Assembly: GCA_963513935.1 (NCBI GenBank)
Contig: OY740777.1
Coordinates: 20,369,271-20,433,270, forward strand
DNA from: Aphrophora alni
Lineage: Eukaryota; Arthropoda; Insecta; Hemiptera; Aphrophoridae
Length of the DNA stretch: 64,000 bases
Direction: 5' to 3'
The notes below the pieces were generated by a model, which was not told the DNA's origin, ran no database searches, and saw only the letters and a program-made list of their open reading frames with translations. The position numbers were made by a program, and so were the translations under genes. Positions 38,507 through 52,385 of the stretch are shown in pieces (positions within the stretch are counted from its first letter, which is position 1; the number at the start of each line of letters is the position of its first letter).

Positions 38507-39311
38507 ATAGTTATTTGTGCAACTAGTGAGCAAAGTGGCAATTTTTTAAACGAGAAAAAAATGTTGACGTACGAGGCTTGCCGAGTGCGTCAATTCTATC
38601 GAGTTTAAAAAAGACACTTTGCTCACGAATTGCACATTATACTTTGTCTACAGTTGTTATTTTGTGACAAATAAAAAACATACTTCAGCATTAACACAAT
38701 TTAATAAAACATTAATTTAATACAATAGTGTTCAAACAAACAATCAATTACATCTTTACAATATTACAATCGATCTTTAATAACCGCATTTTTCTTATTT
38801 TTCAGATTATTTAAAAATCGGAACTGTCCATATTTTAAAACTAACTACACAAAATATAGCAGTAGTGCTAAACAACTCATCAACACTGAGTAGAAGTTCT
38901 CACGTCAAAACTGAGGTTATTTATTTATAAATATTTCAAATAACTTAGGTGTAGGCTATTGTTGAGGAAACGGGATTGCCAACTTCAAAACTCGGCAAAC
39001 GAAAAATACTCTCCGTGTACATACACTGTTAATTATATTCATGAATAATTACTTCCTTTTTCAACTTTAAAACGTTGTTTTGTTTTTTATTTATGTTATT
39101 TTACATATAAGAATTAATCTAACCTACGTAAAGGACATTTCCTGTATATTATAAATCAATTCAAATAAACTTAACCTAAATTTCGTTTTGTTCGGTTGCC
39201 ATTCGGAGTGTGCAAAGTAGTGGGCAAAGTAAAACTGTTGAGAAATCAGCTGTTTTGAAAACTAATGTAAATGAACAAAAGGCCACTTTGTCAACAACTG
39301 TAGACAAAGGA
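38507..39311 (-). repeat. Dispersed repeat with internal inverted ends, copy B
   Basis: This is the reverse complement of copy A (7815-8592). The fold-back part (38517-38637) has better-preserved arms here: TGTGCAACTAGTGAGCAAAG and CTTTGCTCACGAATTGCACA. The second part runs between CTTTGTCTACAGTTGTT (38643) and AACAACTGTAGACAAAG (39309). The leader ORF of copy A is broken soon after its ATG. Confidence 0.75.
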
Positions 39312-40050
39312 AATTACACTCTGGCGTTTTTAGAAGAGTATACAGACTTATGCTTGGTGGTTTTGAAATATGCAATTGCAGCCATCATGTATTAAATAAC
39401 ATTGTATTTAGTGAAATTTTTTATTAATTGAACTGTAACTTTGTTTTAATCACTCTATTCTTCCCCAATTTGTTTTTTAGGAGATATTAATAAAGATTTA
39501 TTACTATATTTCAATCGAAATTCCCACAATTCCATACCTAAGGAGGTGTGGTTATTATAAATAAACTTTGTACATTTAATCAAGTATATTTCTTTAAAAA
39601 TACTGGGAACGAGTTAAAAGAAGAAATATTGGATCTTTATTTAACTCATTAATAATCTTAACAATATTATTGTTGTGATATTTCTGCTACAGATCACAAA
39701 CGGGTCGTCAACCCGTGGAGGGTTAGGCGAGGCGAGAATAGGGTGTTAAAGTGTAGCCTTGGGTAAGGTCTACTAGACGTAAAGAAATATTGAGCTTGAC
39801 TTGTGAGATAATATTCATCTACACTAGTTCTACTTACTATTCACAACTTGCAACATGTTCTTCCATATATCCTGCTTGTACAAGGACTAAGGTTTGCTTT
39901 TAAGGATAACGAATTTATGTGATTGTAGGGATCTAAGCTTCGGTGATACAACTTCAAACAACAGGCGGCCATATTGTTTTGTTGAAACTAGAATCCAATA
40001 ACACTAACATGTATATTTTTGAAGAATGGTTTTCCAAATCACTTCAATAT
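39312..40050. other. No gene; short Penelope-family tail at 39788-39815
   Basis: AATATTGAGCTTGACTTGTGAG at 39789 onward is the reverse complement of the tail motif shared by the 14.6, 17.9 and 63.5 kb insertions. The sequence on either side does not match those copies. Confidence 0.5.
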
Positions 40051-40051
40051 G

Positions 40052-40150
40052 TACTTTAATTTGAGTACAATCTTCTGCCAATCCTAGTATTTTTTATTTT
40101 TTTTCAAAAATGCTAGGATTTTCAGAAGATTATACTCAAATTAATTAAAG
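40052..40150. repeat. Near-perfect hairpin, about 43-bp arms
   Basis: TACTTTAATTTGAGTACAAT through CCTAGTATTTTT pairs with AAAAATGCTAGG through ACTCAAATTAATTAAAG, with an 11-nt T-rich loop and only a few mismatches. It is the size of a microRNA precursor but also of a small MITE or palindrome relic. Confidence 0.8.
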
Positions 40151-41194
40151 ATACTAGTAGATATAAAATAATAGACAAAAATAATTGGTAACATTATTGA
40201 AAGTATTTTATGTATTTCAATTCATGTTTTTGTCGTAACAAAAAATTGTTTCTGTATTGTTGATTGGATTGTATTTATGAACGTAACGAGCAAAGAGCAA
40301 TTTAGGGTCGTACAGTGGCCGTTTATCCATAGAACCAAATCAATAATCATAGAATATTTATGTTTTACTCTTACATGATATAGCATAAAGGAAGTTTTAA
40401 GATGAATATTGAGTTTTTCGTAGAAATTATCGATTTCAGTTTTTTTTTAGTCGAAAACAATATATTTGAACGATGTCTGTCTTCGCAGAGTTCTACAAAT
40501 TAGATAAGTGAATTTATCAAATTTAATAAATTGGTATATTTTGGGCAGTTTAATGTTGATGAGTTTTTTTGTTTTATTAAATCAATATATTTCTAAAATG
40601 TATCATAAAAAAGTACAGAAACACTAGATCATTATGTCCTAAAATAAGAGTACTTACCTTTAACAAAGAGGCAATTATACAGATTGAGCAGTTTCAATAT
40701 CTCGCAATTGTTTTAAACGATTTTGATGAAATCAACATGCATAATCCAAAGAACTATGTTAAACAGTAAATGAATAAAATTACAGTTCTTGAGTATATAG
40801 GGGAATTCAGAAATGTCTCCTAACAAGCTGTTATCTTTGTTTATTATATTACTTTTTTTTTTCAAATAAGAACTGATTTTTTTTTATTGTTGCGGTTTGA
40901 AACATTGACTTGGTTGTAAAATGTCACTAAAATATTCACGTTAATTGCTCAAATATTTTATCCACATCCCATCTAAATTGCTTGTCCAGATTTTTAAATT
41001 GCAACTTTTAATTTTCTTAAAGTTTTTATGTGAGGCTAATGATCTGGATCTTTGATCCAAATCAGATAACTGACAAAATCCATCCACATTCAAAACTCAA
41101 TTTCAATCAAATACAATTAACATATAAGTCGACATTATGGCAAAAATTATGCGAGTTTAGACTTTATTAAAATTAATACATAATAAAAACTTAC

Positions 41195-41270
41195 CGTCTC
41201 CAGTATTCTGATTTACCCTTGTAACACTATACGACGGCCGTTTCGGCTATTCAGTCATTTTCAAGTTTTT
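41195..41270 (-). repeat. Penelope-like terminus fragment
   Basis: In reverse complement it reads CTTGAAAATGACTGAATAGC then CGAAACGGCCGTCGTATAGT, the TGA-ATGxCTG plus GAAACG bipartite pattern of Penelope ends. Confidence 0.45.
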
Positions 41271-42299
41271 AAAATTTATTCGCAGAACAGTCCTTTGTCA
41301 ATTATTAAATACAAATACTTAATCAATGCACATCAACGCAAACACAAGAAACATCTATACAAAACAGACACTAATATACTTTTTGTTGTACAGTCAATTT
41401 CATTTGTTATGGTCGATCCATTGGGCCCAACATTGCAATACTTATAAGTCGTTTGTAATAGTTTATTATAACCAGTATTCGGAATCGTGACAACCAAACG
41501 ATATAAAATAATAAATAATATATGTACCCTAAAACAATGACCATGATACATTTTGACTTTTTAAAAGGTGAAACATTTTTGATGAAACAGGGAGAAAACT
41601 TTTATTATGAAACAGCGAGGAAAATACTTTTATTACTCTACTGTATATGATTTCGCATGGTACACAATGGTTTTTAATAAAATCATAATATTATTGACAC
41701 ACAAATGTGATATAGAAAAGTAGAAAAGAGGAAAGAGTTTTGTTTGCAATACGGCGCTCTGGATATTGTGCAATATTTTGTTCATTGAATTGGAAGAAAA
41801 GATATGATACGAAACTGCTCAAGCACTAAATATTTGAAACATTCGACGAAAAGAGGAATATAAGATCGTGGTACAAAATGTTTGTTATAATACTAGTCCA
41901 CTATGTTACTCTCATAACATAATTATTTTAATAAAGTATTTATCTGAGTTAACTTGAATTGATATCAATTTATGAACTAATGTATCTGATAACAGTACAC
42001 CTTCCGCCATTGAAGTTTCAATCTATTCAATAAATCCTACATGGTAATCATTATTTGACTACTGCTAAATGCAAACAGTAAGTAATAACACTACTGGAAA
42101 AGTAAATTTTAAAATAAAATTACTAGCAAACATTGAAATTAATAATTTATCACAAAGATATTTTGATTATAGTATTTTAAAACTTCATGTAAATATTTTA
42201 ACTGTATAAGATATCTGGTGTGATCACAAATCAAAGGAAAACACTGTTTTCAACAATAACATCTTTGTAACGAAATGACTAACAGGATGTTTTGCTTAC

Positions 42300-42355
42300 A
42301 CGTAACCTCTGAAGATGACTCAGTAATTGAAACGTCGTCTTGTTTCAAAATAAAA
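42300..42355 (+). repeat. Penelope-like terminus fragment
   Basis: CCTCTGAAGATGACTCAGTA then ATTGAAACGTCGTCTTGTTT. The closest relative in the window is at 20.7 kb. Confidence 0.5.
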
Positions 42356-42424
42356 TGTAGTTTCCAGAATTAATTATATGATGATGTTTAAAAAAAGACA
42401 AAACAGTTGTCGGTATAAAGTAAT

Positions 42425-43103
42425 TAACTCCGCTATACCGGTCCCAAGCCCGGGGCCCATCTTGTTATGGGAAGGAGGAGGGATAGAGGAGTAACACCTC
42501 TTAAATAAACCTTGGTCCATCTGGCTCCGGATGGTAGTACCATGTAAGGGCCCCTTACCAGGGTTACGGTGAAGACCTTTACGGCGGTTCTGACGGAGAA
42601 GATATTCTTCAGTGCGGCAGGAATGGCGGATGAGGCGACACGATTTAGCCAGAGTCAAGGTAGACTTCAACGGTGTGATCAGCGTTTCGATACGGTGAAG
42701 ACAGTGGACGGAGCAACCTATTTGCTGAGGTATATTAAAGTAAAAATATTATGAAATTTTATGATGAATGAGAAAAGAGTTTGTGATGTTACGGGAAAGA
42801 GGTTCGGGCCCCCAGAGGGTGTATGAGCAGACCGCCCACGGGTCGTCAACCAATGACTGCCTTACGTATACGGATAGGGACAAAGGAGACTTAGCCAAAT
42901 CAAACACCTGCGTTATAAATTTGCAACCAAAAAACTGTGGAGTAAACCACGTGCTACTTACTGATAATCCTCTTAAGAGGAAGGAAGTTCTCTTAAGAAC
43001 CCCTCCACCAGGAGGAAGTTTTGAGAACACTAATGGAAATACTGATGAAAAGGAAATAACATCGAGTAAAGGAAAAACCAACAAAAGGAAATACAGTAGT
43101 TAG
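42425..43103 (+). other. GC-richer unit with a 111-codon ORF, probably transposon-derived
   Basis: Base composition is clearly higher in G+C than on either side, and the boundaries are abrupt. The plus-strand ORF 42768-43103 encodes a hydrophilic protein with RTPPPGGSFENTNGNTDEKE and a basic end KGKTNKRKYSS. The opposite strand is also open for 111 codons. A further open frame lies at 42569-42754. I do not recognise it; the 5' part of a non-LTR retrotransposon is one possibility. Confidence 0.35.
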
Positions 43104-46100
43104 CTTAGGTTCTGCAGCAATCCATTCTTACTGTTTACATAAAACTTACGAGTAGTGGAACTGACTTAAAACCAGTATTTAACCTAACCTAACCTTACCT
43201 GACCCGACCAAAACTGAAGTTGCTATTTTTATTTAATTCCATACGTAGGCTATATTGTTTAAATTTTAAAACTACTGTAAATATTGGTTATAAGTTAGTT
43301 ACACTACACGTAAGTGTTATGTAAACAGTAAGAATTGATTTGTTGCTTAAGTCAAATCTTTCTAGTCAACGTCGAGGCGGTGGTTGTGGGCTTTTTTCCC
43401 CTGTCAAATTTTGTTTCCTCAAGGGTTGACCCTTGTTTCACCCTCGTCAAACATCAACCTGGCGGGCTGTGCTCTTTTTTCGCGTTTTCATTGTCAATTG
43501 CAAACAAATTTTGATAATTGGACTGGAATAATTGTTATTGAAGAAATGTAAATATAGGTTAGTAGCTTCAGTATCGCCTTTGATTTAACTATTAAAGCAA
43601 CATTAAACACTCGAAATACAGTTGGCATTGTACTCTCGCATGCACTATATCCATTTTTTATCTATCATATTCTAAAAGACTATTAAAGTAAAGAGGAATC
43701 ATTTCTGTTAAATTTTATATAACTGTATTTTATTGAAAAAAATATGTCTGCAGCTGTAAACAATAATGTTCGTTGTAAACCTTAATATTCATAACAGTGT
43801 CATTTCAGAATACATTTTGGTCAACGTAGAAATTTGACATTTTCTTGGAAAAGTTTTATTCAAGAAATTGGTACAGCATTCAAGTTATTTGTCTTTATTG
43901 TTATACTGTATACTCATTTTCAAATCGTAGTATTTTGTGGTTATCAGAAACAAAAAAATGTGACAACACTTGTGCCCTAACTTTAATGTCTATCTGAACT
44001 GGTCAGCAGACAGTTTTAACATGATGAAATAAACCACACTATTCATCGGCACAAATAATCAATGGAGTTGATAGGAAATTTTGTTTTCAATGGAGAATTG
44101 AAACATATTTCCAAATTTTGTGTTGCAAAGTATAATGGTTAACTAGCTTGAGTTAAATTTCACACATGTAACAGTTACGTAGTTCGGAAAAATAGTGTTG
44201 GTAAAGATTTCATAAAAAAATGAAGACGGACTACTGTTTTTTCGAAACGAGAGTAAAGATGAGATATGAGTAGAATTTATTAAACTTAATATTGCAAGTG
44301 TTGACAGGGTGTGGTTATTTTGATTACTATTACAAAATTTATTTTATTTAATTAAACCTAAATTACTGTAGCAGAATAGTCTAATAATCGCTTTAAAAGT
44401 TATGGAAATCCACTTGCTTTTGTGTAGTGCTAAACAGTTTCAATGAGCTGTTACTGATTAATTAAAACACAATTTTCTAAATTAATTTTAACAAGAAATA
44501 TTTTTTATTAAATACTGTTTCTTATTAAACAGTATACCTGCCGTCGTTATAGAAATTAATTTTCGTGTCGGATTTATTGCATAATTGCAAATATAATTAT
44601 CTGTCCCAGCATCACCTTTAGGAACTGATGCAGAGATTTGTATAAAACTAAAACATCTAAATCGTTGTGACCATATTTTCAGTAAATTCGTTTTTTTTCA
44701 GCATTTTGGTTAATACGGTGCTAAAAACATATTTATTACAGCATTTAACCTTTGACTACTTTCCTCATAAATGTCAAAATATGATTGGATAAACTATTTT
44801 CTCGTTAACTTGATATAACGAGTTTTTATTGTTATACAATCAAAGGTTGTGACACGAGTTTTATGCCACGACTGTAGGGAATTTAACAAGGAAAATGCCG
44901 TTTTTGCATTATGTAATAAATAGAAATAACATTGTTTCTGTTGATAGTTTTTTTTGAAAGAAAATAAGTAATTGAAATCTGACAAATATATTCTCCGTGG
45001 TTTAGAGTTTTAACAAAACTCTATAATTCTCAAATAACAAACTTCTATAAGTTTTATAAATTTCAACACAATTTTTTGATCAAAATGTACAAAAAATATA
45101 GGTAAAACCACCGATTCACTTTAGTAGATCTACTTTATATTTTTGAATATATTTCAGGTGGTCTAGTTTAATAACAATAAAGCTTTATTGGGATTCTCCA
45201 AACAACAGAAGCCTTTTAGAAAAAAACAAAGTTGAAATGCTTTATTTGAAATTACAAATATTTAAATAACATGAACAACTAGTATGATACTTTTTCAATG
45301 ATATGATTGTTTTGGAGTGTATGTTTTGTAAAGATGGGAGTTATATGTATAAGAATTTGTGTATGTAAGTGTGAAGCTATGTTTTTCTTTTGTCCCCCCC
45401 CCCGTAAAAATTAGTCTATACGTTTGTTTTTATATTTAAGGCATCAATTACAATTGAATAAATTTTTGAATAGTTTATGGCACTGCAGCTGAATTCTTTC
45501 TTTCTTTTCCCTTTAATTTATAGAGTTAAGATTAATGATGGTAAGTTCTACGCAGGATTATGTACCTAAGGATTACCTGTTTCATATATTAAGAAATGTA
45601 TTGGGTAGCAATATGATTTAATTCTTATTTATTCATTTGAATGTACAAAAAAATTGGGTTTTTTAGAATTAAATATATTGTATTTTAGTTGTTTTATAAT
45701 CCGTATTTTTGTGTGAAGAAATGAAAAATTATTATTATATATTTAAAATGAAAAGTCTCAATAACTAATGCCTAATAACTAAATATCCACATTTAGTTTC
45801 GTCGTGTCAATTGTCATGTGTCGCATATGGCGTTTAAAATGTTAACGTTGTAATCAGGAAATGACGGTTTTATTTTTCAGGTATTTGCGAGGTTTAGAGT
45901 TTTGAAACAGATGACTGAAAGAAATTTGTTGACATTGAAGCTTCTGTGCTTGAGGTTTGTAATATATGCATAGAAAACGAATATTTAAAATAAGCAAAAG
46001 ATATGATTTTGTACATTGTTATCATTACAGATTTATATGTTTGTTAATTCAATTGTTAATCATTATTAAATCAAAACATTTTCATTTTATATTATAATTT

Positions 46101-48620
46101 AATAAGGAAATGCATTCCTGCATTAATTGTTTTACATTTTCATCTCTAATGGAGAACTCGGGTTATACAGGTATAAAAACAAACTGAGATTTACAAGTTG
46201 CTTTATCCTGAGACAGTTGCTTGTGTTCTAATCATAACTTATGGGGCTGTTCTACTCAATGTTGCCACTAATGTCGTCAGCAAAGTGGGAAATTAATTTC
46301 AATATTATTCCATAATTGGTTTTGTAGGTTTGTTAGAGAAATGTTTGTTTTAATTATCAAGATTTACACGTAGACTGTATTAGCCTTGAGAATTTCTGAT
46401 ACCGGTTTGACCTTGAATTAACAAATATTTATTCCTTGTAGCGCTGATTTCAAACTATATAACTTCAAATGTGAAAACGACTAAATTACTGATTTGTGAT
46501 GACAATATTCATCATCAGCGTCTTCCCCTTACTTTACTTAAAGGTACGATGAGTTGCCTATCTATGGGTGTAAGGCGCTCCGGCGATAAGGCAACGTCTC
46601 CCTCCAAAAAACCATTATGCCCCGTTTTTTTAGGTCTATCATGGGTAATCCATGCAACTAATGATGACCAAAAACATGTTTTCTACAACAAAAATAAAAC
46701 ATTAAATAAATATAAAAAATATAACCTAAAATGGCGATTAAAATCGCCAATAAAAGCCGTAATATTAGAAGATGTTGAGTCAAATTTCAGAAGTAGGGTA
46801 TGTTTTGCCAAGAGTTAAGTATAATTGATACTCAAAATAAATGGTTTTATAGTTTCAAAATGGCGGTAGTTTCTTGTAGTTAGTTGTTATTTTACAACGT
46901 AGTATTAGCTCTCTTTTGCAGTTTTTTTATCTTGGTATATTAAAACCAAGATCAAAGGGAGAATTAATTTAAATTTAAAATTCAAATGTTACAATTTTTC
47001 ATATTAGATAATAAAACAATTTTTTAAATTATAACTTCAAAGTAAAAAACATTTCCCTGTTATCTTACATATTACTAGTACCTGAACTTCTTGTTAAATT
47101 GTATTCTTCCTAATGTAATATAAAAATAAATAGTCGGAAAATTCCAATATGGCAGTAGTTTGGAACTGTCTTACAGGACCTACATGAAGGACACTTTATA
47201 CAGCTTAGTGTGGTCTGCCTATATTAATATTAATGTTGGGGCGTAATCAGGACGACACTAAAACCGTAAAAAACAAATCGCTCTCGGTCATGTGCGTATT
47301 AGCTGTGTACTCAGTGTTTATTGTAACTGTTATATTTAATATGAAAACATCTTCATATAAAATTAACCAGGTGAAAATCCAGTAATAGTAGTTCCCAGCC
47401 TCTCTCAAAAATAAAAAGTAACCAAACACAATATCCGTCGCCATCTTCCTTAACGTCTCTCACGTGACAAAGGAAAACAAAATCTATTTTTCTGTATCAC
47501 GTTTGTATTTACAAACTCCTTATGGTGGATATATTGGGGGTTTATAAAATTTTAGTGAAATAAAACAATATGGTTTTTAGATAATGATATTTTGTCAAAT
47601 GTTTTCAGTTTTTTAATTGGTTCTTGAAACGTGATTTGTATTTTACTTGTGATTTTGTAAATAAATCTATATTTTGTTTTTTAAATTATCTCTTTTTAAT
47701 AGTACCATGGAAGATTTTAAATTTTTGTAACGATAACTCAAAACTGGAATTTTGGAGAACACTTGTTTTTAGGGTTCGTGTTTTTTTGGCAGTAACTCAA
47801 AAATTTTAAGTTATCACGAAAATAAAAAGTTGTAAAAACTAGATACGATAAAAATAAACCTACTTATAATATTTGATTATCGGTTCACGTTTATTTGATA
47901 GTAATATCATGTTTACTGTCTCCCACAACCATTATATATTTGTAAAAAATAAATACAGTGATACAGAAAATACAATTCAAATTGTTTGCAAAATCTTTAA
48001 ATATAAAATGAGAGAGAACGCTTGGTGTTACGTGGAGAAATTTGACAACTAAACAATTGATCACATCGAAATATGTTTACATACTTTTCTATTCAGTAAT
48101 CTAAAAATGCAGTTCTCATGTTGGATGGTACAGGGAGGATGGGGGAATGAGATTGAAGATGTTTGATTGATCACACTACAACTTGTGGCAATAGATGGGA
48201 GGGAAGGGGTTGAGGTAATCCATGGGACCCTTTACTTTCCTGTGCAGACAACATTCCTTGTCATATTTACACTTGATGTACCATTACTTGGGTTGAATCT
48301 TCAGTGGATTTTATTTATTTATTTTCCTTCCTTCATGCAATTAAATTAGATTAGTTATGTTTTTCCAAAGAAAATTTTCAAAAATGATAGTATGAATTTA
48401 ACAAAACGTAGTAAGGATTGTGTTACTTTTTTTAAATTAATAAAATATAGGCCTACAACTGTCCGTTATATTTTGAAATATTTGTCGTTCATTAAAGTTA
48501 TAAAAACGATCTAAACACTAAAGTTTATTACATCAAAGCATAATAATAAATTAATACTCTATTAAAATTGTTTCGTCAACTTTAAGTCGAATTATATAAG
48601 TTACATTTGCATCTACTACA
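43104..48620. other. Long stretch without a supported gene
   Basis: It holds a short telomere-like AACCT run (43181-43195), a GC-richer patch at 43360-43480, C10 at 45394-45403, an unrecognised 115-codon ORF at 46471-46818 and a 65-codon minus-strand ORF at 47247-47444 with a good start context (AAGATGGCG). Confidence 0.4.
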
Positions 48621-48696
48621 AGTTTTTCCTACCTTGAGATTTATCATTTAAAAGTGAAAGTTTTTCCTACCTTGAGATTTATCATTTAAAAGCGAA
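48621..48696. repeat. 38-bp perfect-frame tandem duplication
   Basis: AGTTTTTCCTACCTTGAGAT and the rest of the unit occur twice in a row (48621-48658 and 48659-48696) with a single difference, so the duplication is recent. Confidence 0.95.
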
Positions 48697-51600
48697 TTGA
48701 CGAAAACTGTTTATTTTTACGAAATATTTTTCAATTTCACAGATCTGAAGGAGAGTAATGTAAAGTATTTAGTCTACAAGTGCTGAAATATTTTTGTTAC
48801 TTTTTATTTATGTGATATAATTTCACTTTTGTTTATGTAATAAGACTTGCAGACATTAATTATTATACAAACAGAAATAAATCTTTAAATAAATATGAAG
48901 GAAAGTTTTATTGTAAAAATAAGCGCAATGTTGATAAAGTTATTAAACGTGTTTACTTGGGTTTCCATTTTTTCTTACCCAAAACTTTAATTACATGAAA
49001 CAAATGTAAAGGGTGCGCAGTATCAATGGAATACTGATTCATACAAACCGTTTTATAATATTATCTTTTTCTTATCTAAATAAAAAGTAAATTTATATAA
49101 TTGGAGTAGATATGATAAATAATCACTTGTATAAAACTCTATTTAAAAAATATCAATATTACATAATGATATTTACCTATGAACAGGAAGGAAAAGGGTA
49201 TTACATTTTGTAATTGAAAGAACAAATTGTAACAAAGATTTTAATATTTAGGAAATATAAATGTTTTTCGTTTTCAAAATTTTGTCTATGGATAAATGAA
49301 ATTTTTCCAGTTTCATCTTCTAAGCACTTTATAATTGAGAGCTCTTTCTTTTTGTTTTATTTGTATCATAATGCGCACACTTAAAGAAGAATCTTTAATA
49401 TTATTCTTTATTTATGTCATTAATATGCCCATTGAATTCATTAGTGTAAAGGAATTACCAAATATATTAATTATTTTCTTAAGGGATCTGTTATAGGAGG
49501 AAGTCACACGTTACAGAATACAAAATATTTATTAAATTTTACAATACAGATGTGAGTGGCAATGTATCAGGATATTTTATATCACTGTATACATTAATCG
49601 GGAAAACACTCTTGTAAGTCATATTTATACTGGTGATGAAGCTCTTTGCAACTTGATTTTATTTCATTGTCTCCAAGTTTAAAACAAAAACCAAACTTTC
49701 GGTGAATATATTGATAGGCAGGTGGAAGTCATCATAGAACACAGAGACAGAATAGAGTTGCCTCTGTATTTCTTTAATAATACAGTTGCTTAGTTCTTTT
49801 TTGTACAACTAGAAACAAATAACGTTGCTTTAAAAATGTTTTTCTTTGAGTTAGTTAAAAAAATCACCACCCTTTAAATTTTGTGCCTTAGTCACGTGTC
49901 TAAAATATCTACACTGTTCACCGCACAAATATGAAAAAAAACTATTCCAGAGCGAAAAAAAACTATTCTGTATTTCACCAACAGTTACTTAACGAAAGCT
50001 TAAATTAGTAGTAATTTTGTTGTTAGAACGGTTGAATATTAAGGAAATGCTAAAGCGCATACAAATATTTTGTGGACGCACTATTAGGCGAGTTTTACCA
50101 GAGGTATGTAAAGGTGTTGATCCATCTTAATTGTATACAATATTATTGAAGTTATTTATACAACTTTGGCTAAACTGATTTCGTTTACCAGTAAATTTGT
50201 CGGTAAAACTAAACTTGCTGCCATATTAAATAATTTAGGAATAATTTTCCACGAACTATGGATATAAAATCAGCATTGAAAGAATCGCAATGTAAAAGCA
50301 TAATTTTAACGCCATTTTTTAAATTTTTATTTTAGTGTAATCTTTAAAATTATGTGTAAAACATTTCACATTGTTTATGAAGCAAGTTCCCTCTTCTCAC
50401 CAGTATTCAAATACAGGGAAACTGAACCATGGAGTAATATGAAGATGTAAAGTTTCTATCTAACACTATTTAAAAATTGGTCAGGGGTGCAGGACTTATT
50501 TATACTCCATATTTCCAAAATAATCCGATATTGAGAAATATTTAACTTTAGAATATATTTACCAAGTTCTGAATATAATCTTCATAACTATTAATTCAAT
50601 AAAGTTTGATTCAGTTAATGTTGTTTACAGGTGAAAAACCTCTCAGATTATCACCTTTTAAAATAAGAAAAGAGTTTAAAATAAAGACTCTTGAATACTC
50701 CTATAGTGTCATCGACGGAAAAGAGTTGGTCAAGAGAGACCTTGAAAAGATTAAAATGTGGGCTATGACTACATGGAAATAGTGTACATCCAGCTAGGTT
50801 CTCTCGGGATTTCCAGGCTCGAACCCACTGCAGTGAGCACCTTAGAGCTAATACAAATTGAGAAGATCGTTTTGAAACTAAAATAAAATATTTCAATATA
50901 TTTTTCTTACATTTACAAAAGCACTAAAATATCGCTTTTCCCATGATGCCACTACCTCTTCTAAACCTTATTTTGTTTAAATGTCACAGACAGTAAATTA
51001 TTTCATTTAGCTTTCAATCTGTTATTTAAACAGCCAGATTTGATAAACAAATGTGGAAATAAATGGAAATGTATTTTTGTTCCCTGGTAGATGTGTTACC
51101 AGGGGTGCTTCACCTGCTGCATGAAATTTAAATATGCTAAATAGTTGATCAGTGGTTGGGTAAGTTTTGATTTTAATTTGCATAAACAAATCGCTGCAAT
51201 AACAATTCTGGAGTGCAATTCGTATAAGCTTCGCAAAAATGTAGCACCAACTTTTTTACACACCCACCCACGAAAATTATAATCATTCTATATCTCAAAA
51301 AAGTTCTTAAAACGTAGCTTTAATTTACTTTATTACATAGTTTTGTCTCACGAATTTCTTATGGCAGATAACTTATGGCTAATCAACTTTTCGGAAAATA
51401 TATTTTTGTAAAATGTTTTGATAATACTATTTAAATAGAATTAGATTGAAATCAAGATTTATTATATCTGTAAACAATAACTGGTATGAAGTAGGCCTAT
51501 TAGTAATGTTCACTATTTTGTTTGTTATTGTGGTGATATGTAATAAATTAACAAAACAGAAATTTATTATATTTTGAGTTCAGTGCACACGAAGTCACGG

Positions 51601-52385
51601 CCACACTTAGTTTATTATGTTTTAAAAATAGATATGTGATAATGAACTATATAGAGTTGGTAATTTAGTTAAATTTATTTCAAATTGACCAGATTAAAAA
51701 AATTGTTGGTAAGGTTATTTGTTTTAAAAATTTGTTATTTAATTTTAATATGGAACTAATTTTTCTTTATCAGTCCAATAAAGTATCAGCTTTAGCCGGT
51801 CTTACCTCTCCTACTGGCATTGTTATCAAATTGTCACTGTTAGTGTAGGAACATTTATTACATTTTATAATCTGTTTTACAGTTCATTATTTATTAAAAA
51901 TATGTTATTCTATTTTCTGTAACGAAACATGTAAAAATGTTTGTGAAAACTCAATAAAACAGGGTTTATTTGTATTTTAAATTAAATTGCAGTTTGGAAT
52001 CCGTTTTTTGTATGACGAACACGATCTAGTATATCTATACAATGGGGAGTGTGTAACATAATATTTTTCAAAAGTTGTGTTTGTGAGATGAGAAACGTTC
52101 AATTCAGAAACGTTTAAACAGTTAATTTTGTATTGCTTTCCCTTTATTTGCAATACAATACTAATTTAATTAAATCGAACTTATCAATAAACTGTATAAC
52201 TTGTTTTCAATTAATAAGTACTAACGATAAGAAAATTAATTTAATTATTAGTTACAGTAACTTGAATTAATTTTAAGGTTATGATATAATTAATAAACAG
52301 TTGTAGTGTATGATAAACTTGGCAACGCTGGATGAATCAAAGTCGGATTATTTTAGTGACGTAGGTTTCTACACACACACATCTT
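48697..52385. other. No gene seen apart from a possible SINE scrap
   Basis: AT-rich; see 50790-50855. No other element was supported. Confidence 0.4.
50790..50855 (-). repeat. Possible decayed tRNA-derived SINE
   Basis: In reverse complement, TTAGCTCTAAGG (A-box-like) is followed by GGGTTCGAGCC (B-box-like). The distance between them is about 15 bp short of a tRNA, so it would be a deleted SINE head, not a functional tRNA. Confidence 0.3.

Noticed and set aside
38195..38541. 112- and 63-codon minus-strand ORFs
   Set aside because: They are the antisense shadow of the RTE-like relic; the protein similarity is on the plus strand.
43181..43200. Interstitial telomeric repeat (AACCT)n
   Set aside because: Only about three units, then degenerate; too short to distinguish from chance or a transposon end.
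46471..46818. 115-codon plus-strand ORF
   Set aside because: Unrecognised, Lys-rich second half, and an abrupt local GC patch; possibly a transposon scrap, but nothing supports a gene.
47247..47444. 65-codon minus-strand ORF with AAGATGGCG start
   Set aside because: The start context is good, but the protein matches nothing I know and no splice partner was found.
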